A stretch of 64,000 nucleotides of DNA, taken from contig DASYLJ010000208.1 of assembly GCA_036009625.1 (NCBI GenBank), forward strand, positions 1 to 64,000. The letters are read 5' to 3'. Below the pieces are notes generated by a model. The model was not told the DNA's origin, ran no database searches, and was given only the letters and a program-made list of their open reading frames with translations. Origin of the DNA: DASYLJ01 sp036009625 (lineage in GTDB: Bacteria > Desulfobacterota > Binatia > DP-6). Both the position numbers and the translations under genes were made by a program. Positions 33,369 to 42,282 of this stretch are shown in pieces (the first letter of the stretch is position 1; the number at the start of each line of letters is the position of its first letter).

Positions 33369-35451
33369 CGAGGTTGCCAGACTACGCAACATCGCGATCG
33401 TGGGGCAGGGCGGCACCGGCAAGACCACCGTCGCCGACGCGTTGCTGTTCACGACCGGGGTCGCCACCCGCCTCGGGCGCACCGACGACAACACCTCCGC
33501 GTTCGACGTCGAGGCGGAGGAGCAGCGGCGGAAGAGCACCATCACCGGCGCGCTGCACCACGTCGGCTGGCGGAAGCACGACGTCACGCTGATCGACACC
33601 CCGGGGTACACGGCGTTCCTCCACGACACGGTCAATTGCTTGATCGCGGCCACGGGCGCGGTCCTCGTCCTCGGACCGACGGGCGGCGAGATCAAGGTCG
33701 AGGCGGAGAAGGTGTGGGCATGGTGCCAGGCGCGCGGCGTGCCGCTCGTGGCCTTCGTCACGCGCCTCGACCGCGAGCGCGCCAGCGTCGACCACGCCCT
33801 CGACGACCTGAAGCTCCTCGGGGCCAAGCCCGCGGTGCTGCAGGTGCCCATCGGTGAGGAGGCGAAGCTCCGCGGCGTCGTCGACGTCCTCACCGGCAAG
33901 GCGCTCGTCTACGACGGCGACACCGGCAAGTTCCGCGAGGAGGCAGTGCCTGCCGATCTCGCCGACGAGGTGGGGGCGGCGCGCGAGATCCTGGTCGAGA
34001 CCATCGCCGAGGCCAACGATGCGCTGCTCGAGAAGTACCTCGAGGGCATCGAGCTGACGCCCGCCGAGCTGGCCGTCGGGCTGCGCGAGGGCACGCGTGC
34101 CGGCAAGTTCCTTCCCATCCTGTGTGGCGCGGCGGGGAAGGCCATCGGATTGCAGCCGCTGCTCGACGCCATCGTCGATCTGCTGCCGTCGCCGCAGGAC
34201 CTCCCGGCGTGGATCGGCGACGATCCGCGCAACGGCGAGGTGGTGGAGCGAGCGGCCGATCCATCGGCGCCGTTCTCGGCGTTCGTGTTCAAGACCATCG
34301 CCGATCCGTTCGCGGGCACGCTCACCGTCCTCCGCATCGTGTCGGGTCGTGCCACCGGTGACATGGCGGTCGTCAACACCTACCGCGAAACCAAGGAACG
34401 GCTCGGCCATCTCCTGAAGCTCGAGGGGAAGAAGCAGGCCCAGGTCACGTCGACGGTGGCGGGTGAGATCGTCGCGCTGGCGAAGCTCAAGGACACCCAC
34501 GTCGGCGACACGCTCTGCGACGAGAAGCAGCAGGTGCTCTTCCCGCCGCTTCCCGACACGCCCGCGGTGATCTCGTTCGCGCTGCAGCCGAAGAGCAAGG
34601 CCGACGACGAGAAGGTCATGCAGGGTCTGCATCGCCTGATGGAGGAGGACACGGCCCTGCGCGTCCATCGCGACGACCAGACGCACGAGTTCGTCATCTC
34701 GGGCGCCGGCCAGCTTCACATCGAGGTCGCCGTCGAGCGTCTGAAGCGCAAGTTCGGCGTCGAGGTCGAGCTGAAGGCGCCGAAGGTCCCGTACAAGGAG
34801 ACCATCGAGGGCACCGCCAAGGCGCAGGGGAAGCACAAGCGGCAGACCGGCGGCCACGGCCAGTACGGCGACTGCTCGCTCGAGCTGTCGCCGCTGCCGC
34901 GCGGCGCCGGCTTCGAGTTCGAGGACGCCATCGTCGGCGGCGTGATCCCGCGGCAGTTCATCCCCGCGGTGGAGAAGGGCGTGCGCGAGCTGCTTCCGGG
35001 GGGGCTGCTCGCCGGCTACCCCATCGTCGACGTGAAGGCGAAGCTCTTCTTCGGCTCGTATCACGACGTCGACTCGTCGGAGATGGCGTTCAAGATCGCC
35101 GCGCACCTCGGCTTCAAGAAGGCCTTCGAGGACGCGCGGCCCGTCCTGCTCGAGCCCATCATGACGATCACCGTCACGGTACCCGATGACCACATGGGCG
35201 ACATCATCGGCGACATCAACAGCCGCCGCGGAAAGGTACTGGGCGCCGAGCCGAAGGGGAGGGGCCAGCAGGTGATCCGCGCCCACGTGCCCATGGCGGA
35301 GGTCCTGCGCTACGCGCCGGATCTGCGGTCGATGACGCAGGGCCGCGGCGACTTCGCCCTCGAGCTGGCGCACTACGAAGAGGTGCCGCCGCACCTCGCC
35401 GAGCGCATCGTCAAAGAGGCACAGGCGGCGCGCGCGGAGCGGCATGGCTGA
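33358..35451 (+). CDS. Elongation factor G-like translational GTPase
   Basis: The 697-residue protein has the full EF-G domain order. The G domain has P-loop GQGGTGKTT and DTPGY, domain II starts around residue 290, domain III contains ISGAGQLHIEVAVERLKRKF, domain IV contains RQTGGHGQYGDCSLEL, and domain V contains EPIMTITVTVPDDHMGDIIGDINSRRGKVLG. It is not a canonical EF-G: the P-loop lacks the AHIDAGKT form, and the NKxD motif reads TRLD (VAFVTRLDRERA). It fits the FusA2 or EF-G-II paralogue class, whose members are often poor at translocation. ATG 33358, with GGAGG 5 bases upstream, is preferred to an ATG at 33346. Confidence 0.88.
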   Translation: MPSDEVARLRNIAIVGQGGTGKTTVADALLFTTGVATRLGRTDDNTSAFDVEAEEQRRKSTITGALHHVGWRKHDVTLIDTPGYTAFLHDTVNCLIAATGAVLVLGPTGGEIKVEAEKVWAWCQARGVPLVAFVTRLDRERASVDHALDDLKLLGAKPAVLQVPIGEEAKLRGVVDVLTGKALVYDGDTGKFREEAVPADLADEVGAAREILVETIAEANDALLEKYLEGIELTPAELAVGLREGTRAGKFLPILCGAAGKAIGLQPLLDAIVDLLPSPQDLPAWIGDDPRNGEVVERAADPSAPFSAFVFKTIADPFAGTLTVLRIVSGRATGDMAVVNTYRETKERLGHLLKLEGKKQAQVTSTVAGEIVALAKLKDTHVGDTLCDEKQQVLFPPLPDTPAVISFALQPKSKADDEKVMQGLHRLMEEDTALRVHRDDQTHEFVISGAGQLHIEVAVERLKRKFGVEVELKAPKVPYKETIEGTAKAQGKHKRQTGGHGQYGDCSLELSPLPRGAGFEFEDAIVGGVIPRQFIPAVEKGVRELLPGGLLAGYPIVDVKAKLFFGSYHDVDSSEMAFKIAAHLGFKKAFEDARPVLLEPIMTITVTVPDDHMGDIIGDINSRRGKVLGAEPKGRGQQVIRAHVPMAEVLRYAPDLRSMTQGRGDFALELAHYEEVPPHLAERIVKEAQAARAERHG

Positions 35452-35995
35452 TAAGGAACAGGATCTCGACGAGGCCGAGTACGAGCGGATACGGGCGCAG
35501 GTGGAAGCGGAGGCGGACGAGATCCTGGTGCCGTTCGACCTGATCGGCGACTACGAGCGGCCGCCCGGTGCGGCGACACCCGAAAGCCTGTTCTCGAAGA
35601 TCCTCACCATGGCGGTGTCCGAGAAGGTGAAGCTCGCACTGCGCGGCAACAAGGACGCGCGCACCATCCTGCTGCGTGACGCCAGCAAGATGATCCGACG
35701 CTTCGTGTTGCAGAACCCGCGCATCGGCGACAGCGAGGTCATCGCCATCTGCCGCAACCGCAGCGCCGACGACGAGTTGCTGCGCATCATCTCGGCGCGG
35801 CGCGAGTGGATGAAGAACTACCAGGTGCGTCTCGCCTTGGCGACGAATCCGAAGACGCCGCTCCCGGTCGCGATGCGACAGGTGTTCACCCTCGGCGAGC
35901 GCGACCTGCAGCAGCTGGCCAAGTCGCGCAACGTACCGCAGGCGGTGGCGACGCAGGCACGGCGCATCGTGGTCGAGAAGCGCGAGAAGAAGTAG
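35444..35995 (+). CDS. Conserved hypothetical helical-repeat protein
   Basis: The product is 183 residues, with an acidic N-terminus followed by short helical repeats: KILTMAVSEKVKLALRGNKD, RTILLRDASKMIRRFVLQNP, DDELLRIISARREWMKNYQ, VRLALATNPKTPLPVAMRQ. The pattern resembles HEAT-like variant repeats in conserved unknown proteins of deltaproteobacterial lineages. It overlaps the end of the EF-G-like gene by 8 bases and is probably translated with it. It has no catalytic motif. A binding or scaffold role is plausible but unproven. Confidence 0.7.
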   Translation: MADKEQDLDEAEYERIRAQVEAEADEILVPFDLIGDYERPPGAATPESLFSKILTMAVSEKVKLALRGNKDARTILLRDASKMIRRFVLQNPRIGDSEVIAICRNRSADDELLRIISARREWMKNYQVRLALATNPKTPLPVAMRQVFTLGERDLQQLAKSRNVPQAVATQARRIVVEKREKK

Positions 35996-36005
35996 GAGGG
36001 CCGAC

Positions 36006-36974
36006 GTGTCGTTGCTGTTCCGTGTACGCAGCGGGCTGCTGCAGGCGCGTTCCCGCATCGAGCCGGGCGTGCGCCGGGCGTTGTTCGGCGATCGCCCGAC
36101 GTGGCAGCGCCGCCCCAACGTCCTGCCGTGGTTCGATCGCCCGGACGCGATGGCCCAGGCGGAACGCGGGCCGCACGCCGACCTCCTGACCAAGTGGGTC
36201 CGTGACGGCTACGTCGTCGTCGACGACGTCGTCGATCGCGCCGACGTCGACGCCATGATCGGTACGCTCGACGGCCTGTGGGACGCGCCGACCCCGGTTC
36301 CCCACCTCGAGTTGCTGAGCCTGCGCGAGGAGCGCGGCGCGCCGTTCCGGACCGTGCCGCACGCCGAGGTGCTGACGTGGGACGCCGCTCGTCGCGAGCG
36401 CGTGCGCCAGGCGTCCGACTGGCGCATCCACGGGTTCCACTACGTGAACGACGCCGCGCGACGGATCTTCCGGAGCGCGACGCTGCGACGGACGGCGAGC
36501 CTGCTCTTCGGCCGTCGCGCGCGACCGATCGCGGCCATCAACTTCATGACCGGCAGCCAGCAGGACCTGCATCAGGACATGGCGGTGTTCCACATCTGGC
36601 CGCAGAACTGGCTGATGGGGGCGTGGATCGCGTGCGAGGACATCGCCCCCCACGCCGGGCCGCTCGTCTTTCATCCCGGATCGCATCGGGCGCCGTTCTT
36701 CCCCGGCTTCACGGAGTACCCGCAAAGCAACCTGCGCACCGTCGACGAAGCCACCGCGCACGCGTATCAGCGCTGGGTGGACGAGTACGGCGCGCAGTAT
36801 CCGCGCCACGAGTTCCTCGGCCGCAAGGGCCAGGTGCTATTCTGGCACGGCATGCTGATCCACGGCGGCGCCGCCATCGGTCGTCCCGGGACGACGCGCA
36901 AGTCGATGGTGATCCACTACTCCGTTCGCGGTGCCGACCGTGGCCGCGAGGTGCGCGGCCCGTTCCGCTGGTAG
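36006..36974 (+). CDS. PhyH-type Fe(II)/2-oxoglutarate dioxygenase
   Basis: The 322-residue protein of the phytanoyl-CoA dioxygenase family shows the facial triad: His189 and Asp191 in LHQDMAVF, and a distal His at 281 or 286 in FWHGMLIHGG. An Arg in RKSMVIHYS can bind 2-oxoglutarate. PLVFHPGSHR is also typical. Family members hydroxylate or halogenate varied small molecules, so the substrate is unknown. The start is GTG 36006, 10 bases after the preceding gene on the same strand. Its end is 6 bases from the convergent sulfatase-like operon. Confidence 0.85.
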   Translation: MSLLFRVRSGLLQARSRIEPGVRRALFGDRPTWQRRPNVLPWFDRPDAMAQAERGPHADLLTKWVRDGYVVVDDVVDRADVDAMIGTLDGLWDAPTPVPHLELLSLREERGAPFRTVPHAEVLTWDAARRERVRQASDWRIHGFHYVNDAARRIFRSATLRRTASLLFGRRARPIAAINFMTGSQQDLHQDMAVFHIWPQNWLMGAWIACEDIAPHAGPLVFHPGSHRAPFFPGFTEYPQSNLRTVDEATAHAYQRWVDEYGAQYPRHEFLGRKGQVLFWHGMLIHGGAAIGRPGTTRKSMVIHYSVRGADRGREVRGPFRW

Positions 36975-36980
36975 CGGCGC

Positions 36981-38852
36981 CTACTCGACGTACCCGAGCG
37001 TCTTGAGCTTGTCGGTCAGGCCCGGGTCGGCGCCGTCGATGCGGGGTGGCGGCCGCGCGGTGGCGAGGAAGCCGGAGAGGCGCTCGGCGAGGAGCGCATT
37101 CTCGGGCGCGTCGGCGGCGCGGTCCATCGACTCGTGCGGGTCGCTGCCGAGATCGTAGAGCTCGCGCCGACCGGTCCGGGGCGCGTCGATCAGCTTCCAT
37201 CCCATCGCGCGGAGTGCGAGCAGGTCCATCGGCGTGCCGTCCGGCGCGATGGCGCTGGCCGTCTCGGAGACGACCTCGCGCCGCTCGAGGGGCTGGAGCA
37301 GGTCGTGGCCGGGCAGTCCCTCGGGCGCTGGTAGCTGGAGGAGGTGGGCCAGCGTCGGGAACAGATCGATACCCTGCGCCGGCTCGATGACTCGACCCGC
37401 CGGCACGCTCGGACCGACGATGACGAGCGGCACCCGCAGCGACTCGTCGTAGAGCTGCGTCGCGTGCGTCAGGCGGCCGTGCTCCTGGAACTCCTCGCCG
37501 TGATCCGCGGTGACGACGATGATCGTGTCGTCGCGGACGCCGAGGTCCTGAAGCCCGTCGAGGAGCCCGGCGAGGGCGCGATCCCACGCCGTGACCTCGC
37601 CATCGTAGAGCGCGCGCAGGTAGGAGACCTCGACCGCCGGCAGCGGTGGCGCCTGGCCGCGCGCGATCTTGGCTGCCAGCTCGCTGACGCGTCCGGCGGC
37701 GATCGCGGGTCGCACACCATCGGGCACCGGCGGCCGCAGGTTGGCGGGCGGGGTGTAGGGATCGTGCGGCTCCATGTAGTGCAGGTAGGCGACGAAGCGT
37801 TGCGCGCGATTGGTCGCGAGCCAGTCGAGGAAGCGCGCGTTCACGTCGGCCGCGGCGGGCCAGTTGCGCTCCTCGGCACTCCAGCCGAGCTCGGTGAACG
37901 TCTCGAAGCCCTGCGCCAGGTTGGTGCCGCGCGAGACCAGCGGGTTGGTCGAGATGCCGACGGTGGTGATGCCCGCGCGCGACGCCGCCTCGGCCCACGT
38001 CGTGACACGGTCGGACAGATAGCCCCAGCGCGCGCCGTGGTCGCCGGCGGGGCTGCCGAGCGCGCCGTGGCTGCGCGGATGCAGCCCGGTGAACAGCGTC
38101 GCGACCGACGGCAGCGTCCAGCTCGACTGCGCCACCATCTGCTCGAAGACGAGCCCGGTGCGGGCGAGCGCGTCGAGCGTCGGTGTGCGATTCGGCGCCG
38201 CGCCGAAGACGCCGACCCGATCGGCGCGCAGCGTGTCCACGAGCAGGACGAGGACGTTGGGCGCATCGGCGCGTGCCGTCTGCCGCGGATGGGTGACGGC
38301 CCGCACCAGGCGCACGTGGCCCCAGCCCGGCGTGCCGGCGAGCGGCAGCGACGGCGCGGCGGCGTCGGTGCCGAGGACGACGTCGACGTTGCCGGCGGGC
38401 AGCGCGACCCGCTCGTCGAACCAGCGCCGGTCGCGGCGGGTGGCGGCGGGGTTCACCGTACGGGTCCAGACCTCGCGTCCGTTCACCGTCATCCAGAAGC
38501 GCACGCCGCTGCGGCCGTCGTCGCGTTCCTGGGCGCCGTCGATGCCGACGTCGAAGCGCAGCGCGGCGTCGGCGGGCGCATCGAGATGGAAGCCGAGGCG
38601 AGCCGGTGGTGGCGCGACCAGGCTCTGGCGGCTGCCACCGCCCTCGCGAAGGCGATCGCCGGCTTCGAGCGCACCTGCGCGCACCGGCGCGGTGACGTCC
38701 TGTGCCTGCACCGTGCCGGGCGCGAGCGTGTCGGAGAGGTGCAGCACCGTCTCCTCGACGACGAGCGTCGGCGGCAGCGATGGGGGCGACGGGCGGAGGA
38801 ACCACGCCACGGCGGCCATCGCCGCTACCGCGGCGACGAGCAGCTGTCTCAT
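36981..38852 (-). CDS. Sulfatase-like AP-superfamily protein with Thr nucleophile (copy 1)
   Basis: The product is 623 residues with an N-terminal membrane anchor (RQLLVAAVAAMAAVAWFLRP). Residues 25-190 form an accessory beta domain shared with copy 2, including TVNPAATRRDRRWFDERV. The alkaline-phosphatase-superfamily domain follows: metal motif VDTLRADRVG near 205, nucleophile segment SSWTLPSVATLFTG, PHDPYTPP, and TADHGEEFQEHGR near 448. The position that is Cys or Ser in formylglycine sulfatases is Thr246. It starts at ATG 38852 in an ATGA overlap with copy 2 and is the last gene of the operon. It ends with LKTLGYVE, a C-terminus shared by all four copies. It is probably exported and acts at the cell surface. 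Confidence 0.83.
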   Translation of the reverse strand: MRQLLVAAVAAMAAVAWFLRPSPPSLPPTLVVEETVLHLSDTLAPGTVQAQDVTAPVRAGALEAGDRLREGGGSRQSLVAPPPARLGFHLDAPADAALRFDVGIDGAQERDDGRSGVRFWMTVNGREVWTRTVNPAATRRDRRWFDERVALPAGNVDVVLGTDAAAPSLPLAGTPGWGHVRLVRAVTHPRQTARADAPNVLVLLVDTLRADRVGVFGAAPNRTPTLDALARTGLVFEQMVAQSSWTLPSVATLFTGLHPRSHGALGSPAGDHGARWGYLSDRVTTWAEAASRAGITTVGISTNPLVSRGTNLAQGFETFTELGWSAEERNWPAAADVNARFLDWLATNRAQRFVAYLHYMEPHDPYTPPANLRPPVPDGVRPAIAAGRVSELAAKIARGQAPPLPAVEVSYLRALYDGEVTAWDRALAGLLDGLQDLGVRDDTIIVVTADHGEEFQEHGRLTHATQLYDESLRVPLVIVGPSVPAGRVIEPAQGIDLFPTLAHLLQLPAPEGLPGHDLLQPLERREVVSETASAIAPDGTPMDLLALRAMGWKLIDAPRTGRRELYDLGSDPHESMDRAADAPENALLAERLSGFLATARPPPRIDGADPGLTDKLKTLGYVE

Positions 38853-40705
38853 TCGACGTAGCCCAGGGCGCGCAGCTTGTCGGTCAGGACGGGTGCGTCG
38901 GCGACGGCGGGTGGTGCGGGCGCGGTCGTGCGCCACGTTGTCAAGGTGCCGGCGAGTGCAACGCCTTCGGGCGTCTGCCCGCCGAGGTCGGTGTGCTCGC
39001 TCGGATCCTGCCGCAGGTCGTAGAGCTCGAAGTACGAGTGATCGGGCGCGTGCACGAGCTTCCACGCCGGCGTGCGCAGCGACACCAGCTCGGTGCGCGC
39101 GCCGTCTGGGCCGACGCCGATGCTCGTCTCCGAGAAGACGCTCTCGGTGCGCTCGTCGCCGAGGAGGTCGTGTCCGGCGACGCCGGTCGGGGGCGGCAGG
39201 CCGAGGAGACGGGACACCGTGGGGTAGACGTCGATGCCCTGCGCGAGGCGATCGTCGCGTCCCGGCGGAATGCCGGGACCTGCCATGACGAGCGGCACGT
39301 GCAGCAGCTCGTCGTAGAGGTGAGTGCCGTGGGTCAGACGGCCGTGCTCCTGGAAGCTCTCGCCGTGATCGGCGGTGACGATGACGATGGTGGAGTCCCA
39401 GAGCCCGGCCGCTTCGAGGCCGGCTCGCAGCTGGGCGAGTGCCTGATCGAAGCGAGCCACCTCGCCGTCGTAGAGGTGACGCAGGTGCGCCAGCTCCACC
39501 TCGGGGAGCGGTGGTGCGGCGCCCCAGTTGATCTTGCGGGCGAGGTCGTGGATCTCGCCGCGCGCCACCACCGGGCGCACGCCTGCCGGTGCTGCCGGGG
39601 CATCGTCGGCGGGTGTGTAGGGATCGTGCGGCTCCATGTACTGCAGGTAGGCGAAGAAGCGGTGATCGCTATTGGCGCGCGCCCAGTCGAGGAAGCGGTC
39701 GTTGACGTCGGTGGCGGGCATCCAGTTGCGGCGCGGACGATCCCAGCCGTACTCGACGAACGTCTCGAAGCCCTGCACGACGTTGGTGCCGCGACCGATG
39801 AGCGGGTTGGCGCTGACGCCGACGGTGGTGATGCCCGCGGCGGCGGCGTGCTCGGGGAGGGTACGGAAGGTGTCGGCCAGGAACGCCGCCTCGATGGCGT
39901 CGTCGTGCTCGCCGGCGAGACGTCCGAGGACGCCGTGGCTGCGCGGATGCACGCCGGTGAGGATCGAGGTGACGGACGGCAGCGTCCACGGCGCCTGCGC
40001 GATCGACTGCGTGAACACGCGTCCCTCGCCCGCGAGCCGGTCGAGCGACGGGGTCGGGCTGGGCGTCGCGCCATAGGCGCCGAGACGATCGGCGCGCAGC
40101 GTGTCGACGAGCAGCACGAGGACGTTCGGTCGCGTCGGCCCCACCGCCTGGCGATCGTGCTGCGTGGTGTGGAGGAGGCGGACGGCACTCCACGCCGCGG
40201 TGCCGGGGGAGGGCGCGTCAGCCTGCTCGGCCGTCGTCGTCAGCGTCAGCTCCGCCTCGCGCGGGGTCGCGTTGCCGAGCGGGACGCGCTCGTCGAACCA
40301 GCGACGATCGCGACGCGTGGCGGCTGGATTCACGATGCGCGTCCACAGCTCGCGACCGTCGAGGGCCAGGGCGAATCGCACGTCGCTGGCGCTGGTGTCG
40401 CGCCGGCGCTCGCCTTCGATGCCGACGCCGAACGTCAGCACGGCGTCCGCCGGCAGCTGCACGCGCGCACGCAGCACGGTGCCGGGCGGCGTCACCAACG
40501 CGTGCCGTGTCCCACCGCCCTCGTCGATCTCGCTGTTCGGCCGCACGTCGGCCCGACGCGGCGCCGGCGCCAGCATCGGCCCGATGTCGGCGACCACCTC
40601 GTCGATCACGAGCCGGTCAGGGACGCGATCGCGGTTCGGTGCCCACACCCATGCCGAGGCCACGAGGAGGACGGGGACGATCGTCCACCGCAGGAGACGC
40701 GTCAC
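38849..40705 (-). CDS. Sulfatase-like AP-superfamily protein with Thr nucleophile (copy 2)
   Basis: The product is 618 residues, starting at GTG 40705 (4-base overlap with copy 3), with a membrane anchor at residues 5-22 (LRWTIVPVLLVASAWVWA). It is the closest relative of copy 1: the accessory N-terminal domain contains IVNPAATRRDRRWFDERV and the catalytic domain contains LVDTLRADRLGAYG, APWTLPSVTSILTGVHPR, PHDPYTPADD and TADHGESFQEHGR. Thr241 replaces the usual Cys/Ser nucleophile. The two copies probably arose by recent duplication and may act on related substrates. Phosphate- or phosphodiester-transfer activity is inferred from Thr-nucleophile relatives such as EptA and LtaS. Confidence 0.83.
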   Translation of the reverse strand: MTRLLRWTIVPVLLVASAWVWAPNRDRVPDRLVIDEVVADIGPMLAPAPRRADVRPNSEIDEGGGTRHALVTPPGTVLRARVQLPADAVLTFGVGIEGERRRDTSASDVRFALALDGRELWTRIVNPAATRRDRRWFDERVPLGNATPREAELTLTTTAEQADAPSPGTAAWSAVRLLHTTQHDRQAVGPTRPNVLVLLVDTLRADRLGAYGATPSPTPSLDRLAGEGRVFTQSIAQAPWTLPSVTSILTGVHPRSHGVLGRLAGEHDDAIEAAFLADTFRTLPEHAAAAGITTVGVSANPLIGRGTNVVQGFETFVEYGWDRPRRNWMPATDVNDRFLDWARANSDHRFFAYLQYMEPHDPYTPADDAPAAPAGVRPVVARGEIHDLARKINWGAAPPLPEVELAHLRHLYDGEVARFDQALAQLRAGLEAAGLWDSTIVIVTADHGESFQEHGRLTHGTHLYDELLHVPLVMAGPGIPPGRDDRLAQGIDVYPTVSRLLGLPPPTGVAGHDLLGDERTESVFSETSIGVGPDGARTELVSLRTPAWKLVHAPDHSYFELYDLRQDPSEHTDLGGQTPEGVALAGTLTTWRTTAPAPPAVADAPVLTDKLRALGYVE

Positions 40706-42282
40706 TCGACGTATCCCAGGGCGCGCAGGTCCTCGGCGCGATCGGTGGCTGCGGGGGTGCGCGCGCCTGCGGCGGGATGTGCGGTGAGCCAGACGTCGAT
40801 GCCCTGCTCGAGCGCGAGACGTCGCTCGGGATGTGCGGCGACGACGTTGTCGCGCTCGTTGGGGTCTGTCGTCATGTCGTACAGCTCGACGGTGCCGGCC
40901 TCGCGCTCGAAGTCGGGCGCATACGAGACGTCGTGCAGCGTGCGGATCAGCTTCCAGTCGCCGTCGCGGATGCTGAGCTGATCGCCGCGCGCGGCCTCCA
41001 GCACGATCGATCCGGGCGGCGGCGCGGCGCCGAAGAGATCTCGTCCACGCATGCCGGGGCCGGCGGGGAGTCCGGCGAGACCGAGCAGCGTGGGAGCGAC
41101 GTCGAGCCCGGTGGCGACGTCGGTGCGGCGGGTGGCGGCGAGACGTCCCGGCGCCCAGACGATGAGTGGCACGTGGACGGTCGGGTCGTGCAGCCCGAGG
41201 TGCTCGAACCAGACGCCGTGCTCGCCGAGCAGCTCGCCGTGGTCGGCCGTCAGCACGACGATGGTGCGGTCGGCGATGCCGAGGCGATCGAGCTCGGCAC
41301 GCAGCGCGCCCACCTGGGCATCGGTGTACGTGACCTCGGCGGCATAGCGCGCGAGCGGGTAGCGGGCGTCGCGCACGCCTTCGAGCCAGTCGGCGAGGCC
41401 GGCGCGCATCGGGACCCGTGGGCGCACCGCGTCCGCGACCGAGCGCAGCCGCGCGCGCAGGGTGCGGGTCTCGTCCGGCGTCGCGCCGCGCGCGCCGACG
41501 GGGTACAGCACCAGCTGACGCACGCCCTTCGTCGACGTCGCGAGGTCGCGCTTCAGGGCGCGCACCGCACCCGCCTGGGGGGCAAGATGATCGCGGAAGC
41601 CGGCGAGCTCGTAGTGGAACCACGGGTGGCGTGCGCCGACCAGCGAGGTGAAGCGCTCCGCATATGGATCGTCGTCGTAGTAGGCGGCGGTGTAGGGCGC
41701 GGGCGGCGTGTAGGGCATGTGCGGGTCCCAGTAGTGGACCCAGGCGAAGAAGGGCTCGCGACAGTGGTCGCGGAGCCACGGGAAGAGGTTCGCATTCGTC
41801 TCCTCGGCGAGGAACGGCTGGGAGGCCCGACGCGGGAATGCGAAGGTTTCGAGGTGCGGCGCCATCAGCTCGCCGACGGCCCGTCGTGGGCCGAGGTGCG
41901 TCGCGCTGACGAAGCCGCCGGTGCGATAGCCGGCGCGCTGGAAGAACGCCGGCAGCACCTCGACCGGTCGCGCCACCGGCGACAGGTTGTCGCGCACGCC
42001 GTGCTCCACGATCGGCAGCGAGCTCATGATCGCGAGGTGCGACGGCACCGTGATGTGGCTCTGCGAGAACGCCTGCTCGAACAGGACGCCCTCGCGCGCG
42101 AACTGGTCGAGGTTCGGTGTGCGCACGGTGGTGTTGCCGTACGCGCCGAGGTGATCGGCGCGCAGCGTGTCGATGGTGACGAGGACGACGTTCGGCTTCG
42201 TTCCCGCGGGACCCGTGCAATCGGTGCGGCCGCAGGCGGCGGCGAGCAGGACGACGGCGAGGATGCCTGCCGCGCGCCTCAT
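40702..42282 (-). CDS. Sulfatase-like AP-superfamily lipoprotein with Thr nucleophile (copy 3)
   Basis: The product is 526 residues. It has a lipobox (VVLLAAACGRT) instead of a membrane helix, so it is probably a lipoprotein. It lacks the accessory N-terminal domain of copies 1 and 2. The catalytic motifs are IDTLRADHLGAYG near 37, SHITVPSHLAIMSS with Thr78 in the nucleophile position, WDPHMPYTPPAP, and TADHGELLGEHG. The start is ATG 42282 in an ATGA overlap with copy 4. The last residues are LRALGYVE. It diverges from the other copies, suggesting a separate substrate or site of action. Confidence 0.82.
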   Translation of the reverse strand: MRRAAGILAVVLLAAACGRTDCTGPAGTKPNVVLVTIDTLRADHLGAYGNTTVRTPNLDQFAREGVLFEQAFSQSHITVPSHLAIMSSLPIVEHGVRDNLSPVARPVEVLPAFFQRAGYRTGGFVSATHLGPRRAVGELMAPHLETFAFPRRASQPFLAEETNANLFPWLRDHCREPFFAWVHYWDPHMPYTPPAPYTAAYYDDDPYAERFTSLVGARHPWFHYELAGFRDHLAPQAGAVRALKRDLATSTKGVRQLVLYPVGARGATPDETRTLRARLRSVADAVRPRVPMRAGLADWLEGVRDARYPLARYAAEVTYTDAQVGALRAELDRLGIADRTIVVLTADHGELLGEHGVWFEHLGLHDPTVHVPLIVWAPGRLAATRRTDVATGLDVAPTLLGLAGLPAGPGMRGRDLFGAAPPPGSIVLEAARGDQLSIRDGDWKLIRTLHDVSYAPDFEREAGTVELYDMTTDPNERDNVVAAHPERRLALEQGIDVWLTAHPAAGARTPAATDRAEDLRALGYVE

